DNA of 64,000 nucleotides from Acanthaster planci. Taxonomy: Eukaryota; Echinodermata; Asteroidea; Valvatida; Acanthasteridae. Positions 12,073 to 25,400 of the stretch are shown here, piece after piece (position 1 is the first letter of the stretch; every line of letters starts with the position of its first letter). The stretch covers positions 64,001 through 128,000 of the forward strand of contig NW_019091610.1 of assembly GCF_001949145.1 (NCBI RefSeq), given 5' to 3'. The translations under genes were made by a program, and so were the position numbers. The notes under the pieces were generated by a model. The model was not told the DNA's origin. It was given only the letters and a program-made list of their open reading frames with translations, and ran no database searches.

Positions 12073-13052
12073 GTTGGCACTGCACTGGCCGCCGCCTAGC
12101 CTACCGGCGCGCCGCGGCTTGGCATGCAATGCATTTTATACATGAGGAATGATATCCTGATCAGGTAGCTTTCATTACGTGCTCATTTGTTGAGAGAACC
12201 CGTCTATGCCAAGCCCAGCTGGTTTATTTTTAACTTCTGGCTGAAGTTGTTTTACTCATTCAATTGGAACGAAGAATGAGTCATCCTACTTTTAATCCGT
12301 GAAATGTATTATCAAAAGTAGGGTACCTTGCACAACTCAGTAGATGTGATTCGCCCGCTATCATGCCAGCGCCTAGGGCCTACATTGCTTAATTTTTATC
12401 ACTCTCGTAAAATGTGTGAGTGTGAATGTGTACGTTGTGAGGAACCCTATAGTGATCACAAATTAACCACCCCAATGTTACCTCAAGAAGGAAAGAAAAG
12501 GAAATCAGGAATCTAGATTTTTTTCAAACCAGTTGAGTTGCTTTGGCAGTTTCTAGTGCCCCGATCTGGACTGTAGTTCATGCCGTGTCATACACCACTT
12601 CAGTTTTGATTTATTTCTCCACAAATGGGGATAAATTCGCACGAAGCAAACGTACCTACTAAAGTGCTAAGAAAATTGCAATCTTTAGTAATTATAAATC
12701 TCAAATGTCTGAGCCCACATTGGAGAAGACCATTTCGGCCCGCCCACCAAGCTATGGCGTATGGTGTACTATTTACGACAAACATTTCTCTCTCTCTTTC
12801 TTGTCTCCCTCCAAGCGACGCAACCAGACGGCACGGCGGCTCCTTTGCGTCGATCGTGCCATCGGGTCGAACCGTCGCCTTCTTGCCATTTTGTTTGTAC
12901 ACACGCACGTCGCGTCGTGCCGTCGCCCGTCGCGTCGTGCGTCGAGCGTGTCGTGCATCGCGTCGCCTGAAGCACGACGCGCACGTACGACACGACGCAC
13001 GACGCCACGCGTCGTGCGCTGTCACCCTTTCGTGGTGTTTATAGAGGGCGCC
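12073..13052. promoter_or_regulatory. Upstream region of LIPE (minus strand), with CpG-rich inverted repeats at 12820-13020
   Basis: This is the 5' flank of LIPE. No TATA box or initiator could be assigned. Between about 12820 and 13020 the sequence is rich in CpG and built from cgtcg/gtcgtgc words. A perfect 13-bp inverted repeat, gcgtcgtgcgtcg (12932-12944) and cgacgcacgacgc (12993-13005), could form a stem with a 48-nt loop. A promoter role is inference from position only. Confidence 0.35.
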
Positions 13053-13510
13053 TTTACTGTTTCCTTTCATTTCTGTCCACCTTTCTTGCAAAGTACATGC
13101 AATTCGCTCTTTGTTGTTGACTTTTCATTGTTTTTATCTCATCGATTCATTAATTGGGATTAATTTCAGTCATATTTTATTGAAAAAATGATAAAAGAGC
13201 AACAGAAAATCCGAATAAATAGGAACTGCTCTCTCAAAATAAGTGGATGAATGCATCATCACTCCTTAATTTCCCAGCCAATGGTTTCTTCTGTTTTCTC
13301 TCATTTCCGTCCAACGGGCTTGCAAAATACATGCCCTGATCCGCAGTCGTTAATTTTTTTGGGGGGGGTTGTTTCATCCGTTCATCAAATTGAATTGATT
13401 TTTGTCCTTTTTATTGAACAAAATGAAAACGAGCGAAAAGAAAATCTGCGTATGTAGGTGCTCTCACATAATAAGTGTTAGCGGAGAATTCGTCACTTTT
13501 TATTTACCCG
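13053..13510 (+). repeat. Diverged direct duplication, two ~229-bp units
   Basis: Unit A (about 13053-13280) and unit B (about 13284-13510) share an ordered series of blocks: ttcat/tcat-ttc-gtcca, cttgcaaa(g/a)tacatgc, a T-rich block, tcat(c)gttcat, ttattgaa, aaaatga, gaaaatc, ctctca and ataagtg. Identity is about 70%. No coding seen. Confidence 0.7.
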
Positions 13511-16500
13511 GCTGATCCTTGTACGAATGTCCTAATGCAATGCCTATAGGGCGCCACCAGGATTGTCCATGGAAATGTCAATGGTTTGTCCATAGCTTTC
13601 ACGCGATTCGTGATTGTCGTCTGTTCGGCTGGTCTCGATCGAAGCAGATTGCCAGGAGAGGGCCATTGTGATGTTCAGTGAGAGTGCGGCAGAACATCGA
13701 CAAGGGTCTGAAACTACACCACCGGAGTCCGTCGATCCCAAGCCTTAACTTAATTTGGACCCTTTCAATCCCAGACTATTTACTGGCGATATCCCTCGTA
13801 TAACTGAAGATTTTGGCTCATTTTGTCAAACAGCGCCCTCCACAATAGAATGTGAAGAACGCAGCATAAGCCCGGCATATGGGCGTTGCGGTCTGAGAGC
13901 CAGTAAAATTCCACTTATGAGAAATACTCATTTTGTTATGCTTGTTTTCTTTCAGGTTTTTATGTTTATTGTCGCATGCAGCTACTGCAGTTGATTTAGT
14001 GTTTTTTGTTCTCTACTTGCTGTCAATAGAAATACACAGATTCGAAAATGCACTCGACTCCACGGACATGGTCATCAGCTGCCTGTACAACGCACTTTTC
14101 CCTTTGTGTTACTGTATGTCACGTGCAAAAAACTCTATAATAATACGTGTACACGGATTCGAAAATATACGCGCGCGTGCTAGGGTCATGGTATGCTTCC
14201 TGATGTATTTGCCTTTGCTCATATGTTACGTCACGTAACTCAGTCTAGCGAATTGACACAAACAATGTTACGAGCAATGTGAAAAGCGATTGAAGATAAG
14301 GCAAATGACTATGAATAATGAAAATTCTGAGAAAGCAATATTAATTTTGACGCCCGTGGCACCAAAGAATAAATACTTATTTTTTAAATCAATTCTGTTA
14401 TAATTTTTTAAGAGTTTGTTTTGTGTTTTACCGTTTACATTTTGATCAGAACATGTTGTTCGCCCGTGATTATTCATTTTTGGTGAAATTATTTTTTGTG
14501 ACATGTAACTTTTATTTTTTTAATTATTTTTTTTGATAATTTGTTTCTCAAATGATTTTGGTGCTTGTCTTGTGTTTTATTATTTAGATTTGTTGAATAA
14601 GAAGATTCTGTGTGCTCGTAACTGTTGATTTTTGTTAAAATTAATTTTGGTCCTTTTGGCCGCCCATACGTTTTGCCCTCTGAAACTTTCTATATCCGTC
14701 CTTGGAAATGGTAGGCGTAAAGTTGCACTGTTTGAACTCCCGAATTAGTCATTTCAAAACAGTACACCATGACCCTGAGCCTCGAAATAATTAATCTTTC
14801 TTATTTTGTATTATTTGCCTCAACTTGCTACCTACCTTGCCATCTTTGAAGTCATATTCCAGCCGGCAAAATGTCAACTTGAAGTACATGTATTATTCCA
14901 GGTGCATTATGCAAAATTAATATTAACTACATGTATAAGTCTATTATTAGTTTCACTTGTTTTATTTGTACGCACTGAAAGAAAATAATAGCGGGAAACA
15001 AAAATTCTATCGGGAAATTGAATTCCGCCCTCCTGCGGTTACAGGATAGGTTCCCGACCGCTTAATAAACTTCGCACAGGTCCTTTATCTTGTTAATAAA
15101 AAAAATGGCACCGAGTTGTAACATTGGAACGGAGCTTTTCGACGAAATTTCACAAGTCCAACGACTGGTACAAGTTTAAGCATATCACTGATGAATCATG
15201 CGGTGTGTGTGTCAGAAAAGGGAGACCGAAACCCTGGTGACTAATAGTCGTATCACCGCCTCAACGCCATTCAGTAATATTTTTGTGCTGAACTCTTAAA
15301 TAGTCTGGTCTCAGATCTGATGAAAAATTCAAAATGGCTACAGAACTAGACTAAGAAATTTGCGATGTGTGGAGCAAAATTTTAGTTTAGCCGTAGTTCT
15401 TACCCTGCATCTTAGTCATCATTAAATCTGTTTGTTTGGAGAAACATCTCGGACGGCCGAAGAAGAAATTTTACTTGTTTCAAGAAAAGGTGAGTGGTAC
15501 ATGTTTCTTTCCCGTGACTGTGGCATTGTGTTTTGACGTTATTTTTGGCCGCGTTATGCAGCGCGCATCACCGATACCGCCGTACCGCCCGGTGGTCTTC
15601 GACGACCGCTGAGCAACTGACGACATACGGTACAGGGGACGCCCTGCGCCTTTGCCTGGCACAGATCGTGGGCTGAGTGAGGTTCTAAATAGGGCCCTAC
15701 TGACGGAAATAAATATGAAACAGCAGGAGAAAAAAACTCTTTTCTATTTATTTTAAGGAGATCATAGGGCCTAGGCTGTCTATAGCCTATATAAGTATAT
15801 ACATGATGTAGGCCTAGGCCTAGTAGTAGTACAATACATACAGTAGACACTTTTGAAATTGAAGCTTTTTCGCTGCAAAATTTGACATGTTTGCATGGTT
15901 TGACACATTTGAATTTGATGGCTGACAATAGACTGTCATATTCATAATACTTTAATAGTCATGACTGAAACACAGTGCCGCTGCGTACGTTTACACATGA
16001 TATAGTAGCTCTGTTAGTGGTGACCATGGTTGTAATGGTGACAGCTGATAATTTGGTACATCACACTTGATAGAAAATACTTGTACTGGGCCTACATGTA
16101 CTGTAAATAACCTTTTCCTGGGAGGCTGTATACACATACCTGTAGGTCTGACTGGCAGGAGCAACTTAAAAACAGATGTCAAACCATTGAGAATTAGTTT
16201 TTTAGCTTTAGCCTACCCTCCTTTCAATATCTGTGTAGGTTTATCAACATTTTAAAGTCTGTCTTGTGTATTTGATTCATAGAATGTATGCAGTGCACCA
16301 ACGGTAAATTGGTAATCGATCTAAATATTTCGCTCAACAAGAGTGTTTCATATCTTCCGTATCTGTGTGCCTTGGTTTCAACATGGTTTCAACCATTATT
16401 GGGGGTCAGGTTGGCACAGTCCTAAGTACTTTCCTTGTTTTCCATCTCTGCAAATCCCATGTTCCTTTTCCATGAAATCCCATAGTTTGGCATGTGGATT

Positions 16501-17300
16501 GGGTTTTTCAGTCCCTTTCCTTACTCTGTGGCCTTTCCCCGAAATATTTGTCAAGGGATTTCCTCCTATCCATATAATATAACAAAGTTTTAGGGGCTAC
16601 ATTATAAATTTTATCATTTTGTAATTTGTACATGTACGGTACTACTACATTTACAGTTCTGTTGCTCGTTGGATGAACATGAAATTAAGTAGATAAAAGT
16701 AAATTAATGAAAATAAACCTGGACAGGGCTTTTGCACATTTATGCCACACCGATCTTTTTTTATAAATTATAGTTACATTTCATGCATCATTCCCAGCCA
16801 TATTTCACCTACACCGGTAGGTTTGCTCAGCAGAGACTGGCTGCCTGGCAAATTTATGTTGAAAGCAGAAACATCAACTTAGAACCGGTCCTTGTTCAGT
16901 GCATACATGTGCCAGTTACGTGTACATGTACTGCACGTAATGTAAGCATTCCATGACATTCTAGCCGGTAACTAGGAACCTGTTTTGACTTTGTAAATCA
17001 CTTTGTGCGCTTGGCCAAGTTTGACTTGTAGCAGTTCAATGAGACTGGTCCCTGCTGTAGTAACAGCTGCGTCAAGTTGTTCTGCAAGTGCAGCCTCTCT
17101 TTCGTTCCAGCATGGCATGTCTGTAGAGAGGTCAATGTGTAGGCATTTATCTGTTAATCAGTCACTGCTTTTGCTGCTGAATGTGCACAATGTGGATTGA
17201 GGAAGCGTGTGAAGGAAAATGAGCTGAAGCTTAACTAGAATCCACCCCTCCCCCCTTCCAGTGTGATCACTGTCATTTAAATTACTTCAGAATACTTGCT
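13511..17300. other. Intergenic region between the divergent genes
   Basis: No convincing exon. It is A/T-rich around 14270-14650. There is a good isolated splice donor, caagaaaag/gtgagt, at 15489/15490 after a gcgggaaa and CpG-containing stretch (see findings), and taggcctaggc words near 15770-15825. Confidence 0.4.
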
Positions 17301-19738
17301 TGTTTTTCAACTGAGCCTGTGCAACATGTGTACTGGTATGTTTTACATGTGTACATGTACATGTGTACACATACATGTTTTAATGCATTGTGATTGAGAT
17401 CCTACTGTATTGTAATTTGTGTTAACATGTTAAGGCTAAATCCTTTCTTGTTAGTTTAAAGGTTCATTGGGCATGTTCATGTACACCACGTAAGGTACCA
17501 TAGAAGTTCTGCTTGTTGACCAGCCTGTACATGTAGGCATTCTTTATGTGCATGCCTGATGCAGATACATTTATGTACATGTACGAGTACCACTGGTTCT
17601 TTTCAGAACCGCAAATACTCACAAAAGAGATACGTCCATGGTGCTACCGCAAACCTACTTTCTATGTACATGTATGTTTGTTCAAAATCGCCCTCAGTTC
17701 CTTACATGTGATGTGTATTCCAGACCTTGCAGCGTTTGCACTTATTGGACTAGTAAATGTACCTGGGGTAGTCCCAGGAGATTAAAAAACTGAACCACAT
17801 CTCCTCATACATGTGGCTGCTTTATCTGCCTTGCCCATGCTAATTATTGAGCCAACATTGGGCAACCAGATGGTTTTGGTTTCAGTGAACTGCCTTTGTA
17901 CTTTGCTGAGCCACTTGCTGCTGACCTTGTCCTGACACTCACACTTGAAGAGGTCACATGCATGCAGGCAGTTGCTTCAAATTGCTTATGGTACAACACA
18001 TGGTTACAGCAGTATTTGTACAATATTGGTGGGCCTACAGCTCCTGTACACATTTTAATAGTGATTTGGCCACAATGTCAAAGGCTTAAAATTTGACCAT
18101 CATACATGTAAGTTCTGGTACATGTGCTCTGTGATACGTGTACATATACATGTAGTCTTACACTGTACCTTACATGTATTGTTATAGTTACCTGAGGTGT
18201 CATACATGTGCACAATATATGTATGTACCGATATATCATTTTTATAAACTTTTTATGCACCTGCGGGTACACCTATGTCAAGTATAAAGTTGTATCAGAA
18301 AAAATGATCGGTCTGGTTGTGATCATGGAGGCATCAAGGGCCTATCATGTTCATGTACATGTACATACTGGTAGGTTGATTTTATTTGACTAAATACATG
18401 TACATACATGAATGAGTAAGCATTTCCCATTTAGTTCAGACAAACAAAATAAAAGGGGCATGTGGTACATGTCAAAGTCTGTTACCCAGCGGTAACTTCG
18501 TTACATGTGAAGTTAGTCACACAGTTGAGGAAGGAACAGACAACACTAACACCCCCGAGTACAGTGTACGTATGTGGCATATACATGTACATGTACACAT
18601 GCACCGTTGTAAACACGCAAGTTTTGGCCTGAGGGATGTCTGGATGGCTTTTGGTTGTCCATGTACCGTACATGTACAATTATCTCAGGTTTTACTTGCT
18701 AAAAGAGGGTTTAAGGAATCAGTCAGAGAATCATGGTTTCTCCACCCATGATGTAGGCTATGTACGTATTGCATGTGGAGGTCAACCACAGAGTGGACTA
18801 TAAATGGGAAAATGAAATTCCAACTTGCTTTCAGTCATGACTCGAATATGCACAATGTACATTTACATACATGAAAACACCTGCAGTGTCGACAGTGTAT
18901 CTTGCCCTAAAATTTGCAGTCAGTACTGTACATGTACTTTACCCACCCACCAACACAATGTACTGTACATTTGCACAAGTTTATGCATACACTACTCATA
19001 TATGGGCTGGTACTGTACATTCAGTTCAGTACAGTGGAGGTGTTGAATGCTCATTTTTCATGACAGTACTGACATTGTAATACATTGTACTAATGCAACT
19101 GGGACATGTATACATGTGTAGTACAAAGCTGGAATGTTGTGGTTTCTGGAATTGAAAAGAATTTTACTCACCAAATATGTTATTGTTAAGCACCAGAAGT
19201 ACCATATGTGAATTGTGGGGAGGGGAAATGACATTGATTAATTCAGGGATGTGTTAGTGGGATGTGCTGGCAAATACCAGTACATTTATATGGAAAATGT
19301 TGAGTTTGGTGGGCTCATAGAAATCTGTAAAAATGGCCCAGGACCTACATGATGTGCATACATGTATGTACACGTACATGTACATGTACGTGTGCAGTGC
19401 GTGACTGGAACAGTGTACACAAGTACATGTACAATAGCTGCGAATAAGAATTTTGTTATCAAACCAAGACCCCTAATATTATTTTCTTTAAATAATCTAG
19501 ACTAAATGTAAATACGTGTACGTAGATAACAGTGAGATTTCTGAAATACTGAAACAAAATACCTGTACACGTATAATTTCTTAAAATTGAAAGTGCTAGT
19601 TTCAAATTAAAATGTGAAATTTATTCTTAAACCAAGACCTACATGTACATGTACTGTGTGAATTTCTTAAAATTGAATATGTTAGTTGCAAATTAAAATG
19701 TGAAATTTATTCTTAAACCAAGCAAGACCTTCTACATA
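17301..19738. repeat. gtacatgtac palindromic-word region with an 86-bp tandem repeat at its end
   Basis: Frequent gtacatgtac words occur throughout. At 19575-19735 two 86-bp units (starting 19575 and 19661) share aatttcttaaaattgaa, caaattaaaatgtgaaattt and attcttaaaccaag, and the second runs into the sequence gap. Confidence 0.8.
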
Positions 19739-20002
19739 NNNNNNNNNNNNNNNNNNNNNNNNNNNNNNNNNNNNNNNNNNNNNNNNNNNNNNNNNNNNNN
19801 NNNNNNNNNNNNNNNNNNNNNNNNNNNNNNNNNNNNNNNNNNNNNNNNNNNNNNNNNNNNNNNNNNNNNNNNNNNNNNNNNNNNNNNNNNNNNNNNNNNN
19901 NNNNNNNNNNNNNNNNNNNNNNNNNNNNNNNNNNNNNNNNNNNNNNNNNNNNNNNNNNNNNNNNNNNNNNNNNNNNNNNNNNNNNNNNNNNNNNNNNNNN
20001 NN
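19739..20002. other. Assembly gap (264 N)
   Basis: Unsequenced run of N. It follows a tandem repeat directly, so repeat collapse is a likely cause. Confidence 1.
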
Positions 20003-20922
20003 TACAGTGTACATGTACATGTTATTTGTTCGCCTCAATATCTGAAGTACTGGTACATGTGTACATCTCGATATATACAGTGTACATGTTCTTTTAAAAT
20101 GTTTTTCATAAAATCACATGCACTGACCTAATGACATTCCGCATAACTGTGGCAGTTCCTGTGCATGGGAAATGTTTCATTGGCTGTCAGTGCCTTGATC
20201 AAACACCCAGATGCCTGACATATTACAGACGGCATAGTGATCCCATTCAATATGACAGGAATGACAAGTACATCGTGAAATGAATTACTGCTGCTAGTAT
20301 CCATGGGGTTTTACACAGTACCGATAGCTTACCTGTACATGCACCGTACATGTACCCGTATGCATGTGTACATGTGTGCTTCTCAGGTTAGCCACCCTGC
20401 CTAAATAGGCTGCACTCTTGAAGAGAGTCCGTGAACAGACTTCAAGCTCCCCGAATATGTTAACATGATATATGCTGAGAGTATGAAGTCTGTCCCCAAA
20501 TCTTCCGGCCTCGTGCATTTTAATGTCCATTCTGAGGAAGAACCATTTCATACGCTGTACATTTGGCGTGCCTGTGGCAGGCTGGATGAAATTAAACTCC
20601 ACTTGAGAGCAGTGATTAAATACGGTACCATCGTCCTCGTTTCATACATGTACGCTCTCCTGCATCATTTTTTAAACAGAATAAGTTGGGGCATTCCTTC
20701 CTCCATGGTTGGCGCAGTGAGAGTTAGATGTAGTGTAGCCAGGACTCCATCCAGAACATGTTTGATTAGTAGCCAAACAGCAGAACGTTCACACTTGTTC
20801 AGCCAAATACTCCTTATGCAGGGGTAGTGTCATTTTGGGTTGACAGCTGCTCAAGGTTTACTCTATTGGTACTCACCATTTGGCAACAGTAGCGGCTGAC
20901 ACTCCCAGCTACGGTTGTCCAA

Positions 20923-21168
20923 GGGTAATTCCAGAAATTAGGGATCGATTTTTGTTCGTGTCCCCGTCACATCCGACCTATGGTCTTGTAAGTTCAGAAC
21001 ACATTTTCTAATTTCTAGGAGTGATGAATTAATGCAAATTACCTGCCAAACAAATAGTAAGACTTTGAAATCAATTCTGGTGATATTTCCATGTCAAATC
21101 ACAAAGGTCAGATGTAACAGCGACACCAAAATGTCACACTTTTGGACCCCAAATTTCTGGAATTACCC
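20923..21168 (+). mobile_element. GGGTAATTCC inverted-repeat element (MITE-like), copy 1
   Basis: 246 bp with ~20-bp terminal inverted repeats: gggtaattccagaaattagg at the left, and ccaaatttctggaattaccc at the right. No coding capacity. Copy 2 at 33226-33473 is about 88% alike along its length. The ends are closely related to those of the GGGTCATTCC family at 55256. Confidence 0.85.
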
Positions 21169-21459
21169 ACCAGTACAGTGTAGGAGTCTTGAAATTACCC
21201 GCAAGGGTACAGGAGTTTGAACTGTCAGGGAGGGGTAGAAGAATAGTGGGTGATGAGGGGCGAGGTTTGGTGGCTGTGGGAGGGTGCAAGTGCCGACGTT
21301 GAGACAGGAAGCAATAGGGTCATTGCATCAAGTGTGTACATGTAATTCTACGGTGCTGGGTATGTCGGCTGCATGACCCTCAGTGTCATCATGCAGGCAA
21401 CATGTTACATTAATTTGACAGAGCACTGGGAAAGTGGTGATAATGTTTGCATGGTGCAT

Positions 21460-22260
21460 ATTACACCTGTACATGTATGCTCATGTACTTTGTACATGAT
21501 GTACATGTATGTACATGTGCTGTACGTACATACATGTACACGTATGCATGTACATGTACATGCATACATGTACATGTACGTGCACTGGCAAATTTTATGA
21601 AGCCATCATATGCAAGTTGATGTTATGTACATGTACATGTACTGTATCAAGTATTTTACAGATACATGTACATTGTACATTTACAATGCACACTTATAGT
21701 ACTTTGTACATGTACATGTAGACCTACGGGTACATGTACCAGTTGGGAACCTTACACTGTATGTACATAGTAGTTTGTGTATCCATACAAAGAATGTGCG
21801 TACATGGTACATGGGCGTACATGTGTACATGTTATACATGTACATAGTTCCACAAATTTTCTCTTAATGCTGTGGAATATTTTTGGGGGCAGTATCCTGT
21901 GACTCATGCTGTGCCTCTATCAAAATTCACTAAAGGGATGTGCAAGGTGGACGGCGGTACATGTACGTGTACGTGTACATGTACATGTACGTGTACATGT
22001 ACTTGTATGTTACTGTACATGTGGTGAGGTTCCACTGATTGAAAAACAGCTCCACACAGGATTGAGTTCTTGCCCAGCGCTTTTAGAAAAAAGATGGTGC
22101 ACATGTTTGTGACTTTATTGTACTTCTGTGGTTGTCAGTAACAGGTACATGTACCGTTGTTGCCAAGTGGCAAATGTACCAGTACTGAGTGCCCTGGGCC
22201 ATCATTTTGAATAAATTGGCAAGGAGAAAAAATACCAGTACATGTACACTTTTATCAGAC
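21460..22260. repeat. Very dense gtacatgtac cluster
   Basis: Runs of tacatgta/gtacatgtac near 21470-21590, 21625-21740 and 21955-22025, with occasional gtacgtac variants. No coding. Confidence 0.85.
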
Positions 22261-22457
22261 ATTGTTTGTCTGCAGAAATTGAGCTAACAGCCCTGATATT
22301 CCTGAATCCTTCAATTTTAGTGTGATTTTGCACATACCCTAGGGAGTTTAGGTTAAACTCTTTGGTTACTGTGAAATATGTGCTGCATGTAGGTGGAATG
22401 CTCATCTCACGTCATGAACTCATTTCTGTTACATGTAAAAGTCAACTTTGTGTGGAA

Positions 22458-25400
22458 TTTTTCTGTTAGTTCACAGGAGCCCCTGTCAGCACATCCATGA
22501 CTTCAACAATCGGCATCCCTCCCTCCGGGTGACACGGTCCCTTTTGACTTGACTGTTCCGGCAGCTCGGAGGCCCTGTACTAGGGGGAGTGATGGCAGAC
22601 GTCTCACCGGTCCTGGGGACCCGGTCATCCTGTCCTCCAGAGGTTGGCTGCGGGGAGCTGGAACTTGAAGAAAGGTAGAGTTAGCAAATTTGCTTGAAAG
22701 CAACTTCTTGGGTTCAGCGAGATTGAGCAGACAAGCCGGTCTCCGGTAGCGTACACTTGCATGGAACTGATCAGCCTGTGATGTGGTTGTTGCTAAGCAA
22801 ATATTTTCTGTGCAAAAAGTTAGTCAGCTGTGTCTAAATTGACTGTTATTACTTTGTGGCTGTGGCTTGTGGCTGCTGGTGTGCCATAAAGACTAGCAAT
22901 AGCATAGCCTCCGGCAAAAATGCCCATTTCAGACGTGGCTGTTCTCCTGTAATAACAGTACAACTGTGCATTACAAATATTAAACAGACTTTTGAATCTA
23001 CATCAGTGTTCCCGCGGCCTGGAAAAGACACGAAACAGTCATGGAAATTTGTTTGGCCCGGAAAAGTCATGAAATTTTGTAAAAATGACTAAAGTCTTTG
23101 AAAAGTCAGGGAAGTTTTCAAACACTTTGTGTTATTTCTACGTGTATTATCAGAAATAAGTGCATAAAATGCGTGATATTATTTGCAACTTTAGAATTCT
23201 GAATATTCCAAGAACTTGTGCTATTGAGTCAAGGATTTAATACATGTAAGTTGGTCATGGAAAAATCATGGAATTTAATTGTCCTTTAGATGCAGGAACC
23301 CTGTATATGTACCAGTAGCTGGTCGCTCTTTGCTAGGCAAAAAAAACTCCAGCTGTTTCATCTACTGTGGACTCAGAAACTTCTGAAGTGAAAAGCAAGG
23401 ACTCCAGAATAAACCAGGAGGAGTTACCGTTAAGGGGGAGATATTAATCTCTGTAATTGGAAAGCAGTGGTCTTTGAATTTGTGTGGGAAGGTGGAGAGT
23501 GAGCCCCTTTGACCTGAGTGTTTTGAAGGGCAGGCGCGATGCTATCTGGGCCCGTTTCAGGTTGTGGCCGCTACTTGTCGGATGTCGCTTCCAGGGTGTG
23601 CGTCCGATCCACGTGGTCGGGCTCAGAGAGCTCAGCACGTATGATTCAGACTGTCTCCTTCCCCCCTGGGGAAACTGGTTCTAAACTTAGACACGCTGCC
23701 TTCTGGAGACATACATGCGTGTACTGCAGTAATTTGACGTCTGGGTTTGCCTGTTCAGATGCGGTGTAGATCTAAATGCAGAAGTGTCAGTGTCAGGTTC
23801 TTTGGAGTATTTTTTTTTTGGGTGTCTGTGGGTACTACTTTTGGTAGACAAGTGTTTCTTGTTGCTACAGTGTAGAAATCGAGAATGCCTACACGTACAT
23901 GTACCTGTGTGCCGCTAAGATTCTTCAAATAAAGTGCACTTGGTGGGGCCTGGCTCAGACATCTGAAAGCACGTCTGCCTTGGATCCGCTGAAATCGTGT
24001 TGGGCCATCTGCGGGTGAAGGCTATTGTAGGGTGGGTCCTGGGAGGGCCCGCCCCCTCACTTTTCGGTTATTGCATTAGAGGCTTGGCGGATTTAGCCGA
24101 CGGGAAATTTCTGCCCGATATTCGATGGATATTGGTGCACAGCTGATAGAGCAACGGTTTGGAGTTTGTTTGACATCTGATCCCCTTACCTGATAGGATA
24201 CTTTTTTCAAAGGGATTCGGGCAAGAGTTACAAGTGATACATGGAAGTTCTCACGTGGATATTTATGTGGAAGTGGTTTAACTGACATTAAGTAACAGCT
24301 TCTTCTGTGGAATGCTACATGCTGCTTTTGATAATTGATATTTATCACTAGGCATTCATCTGCATAGATTCATATGCGGAGCTAGCATGTGATGAGGTAT
24401 ATCGACATGCACATGTACATAAGTTTACAAGTACAGTGAATTGATTTCAGGCTTAAATATCAGACAACTTATGGTACTTTGGAACTCTGTACAGTGTACT
24501 ATGTGTAGGTCTTGACATTTTTCAGAGTACACTGGGATGCAAGATTGGATTTGAGCTCAGGGAGGTGTGTATGGACTTTTGGAAACCTTTGTGCTATTTA
24601 TGGCAGCGGGTGTGCCGAAGCTGTAAAAAGACATGCATGTAACAGCATGAATATTACGTGTACACGTGCCCCGGTGGTTTCCCATGTCCATCACATTGCA
24701 CGTTCGGGATTGACCCTACTAGGGTAGACCTAGTACACGTCCCGATGATATGTATTGCATTCCACAGCTTTTGTGGGCGTACACGTGCGAGTTCACGAAG
24801 CTGCAAAGACCCTTTGCAAGTGACGCCAAATCCCTCTGACTCCTTGGATCAAGTTGAAAACCCAACCACAAATCCCTGCTATCGGAGCATTGATTGTGTT
24901 TAAGTTGCAAATGCTGCAGATTTGCACAGGAAATTGTGCATGTACAATGTTGCAACAAGGAAGTGAACGTGTGTAATGCTCATTACATACACTTGCACTT
25001 CAGCCACTTGATGTCCACAATTATCATACCAAAACTCCATCAGGAAGTTGATCGATATTACGATAAAAATGTTGGACTGGACTCTTGTTATCCATGCGCA
25101 GCTGTGCAGGAACGGAATCGCTGTGTGCTGCACATGTCAATTCTCTCTGGTTGCCTTAACTGGGGTACGTGATCTGCTGCTTAAAACCAATAGCCTCCCA
25201 CTGAAAGTAAAACATGTGACAGGAAGCACTATTGTTTAAATGATGAAGGCTCCATGGACGTCGATGCGCAACGTGTATGAAGTTTCACTCTCAAGATATC
25301 GGAACTGTCCATTGTTTTGTGCCCTTGGTGAAGTTTACAATATCGTGACAGTTTATGAAGAGTAAAGGGATGTGTACATTTGCCGGGAGAACAAAACCAT

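Noticed and set aside
12073-12129. Upstream extension of LIPE exon 1 by 19 codons
   Set aside because: The extension begins with TTG; the first ATG is at 12072 and has a strong context.
13544-13741. Minus-strand frame of 65 codons upstream of LIPE, with protein-like composition
   Set aside because: The first codon is TTG, there is no ATG in a useful place near the start, and no phase-matched junction to LIPE exon 1 was found.
15554-15928. Minus-strand ORF of 124 codons
   Set aside because: Mixed composition with no recognisable domain; crosses gcctaggcc repeats; no supporting splice pattern.
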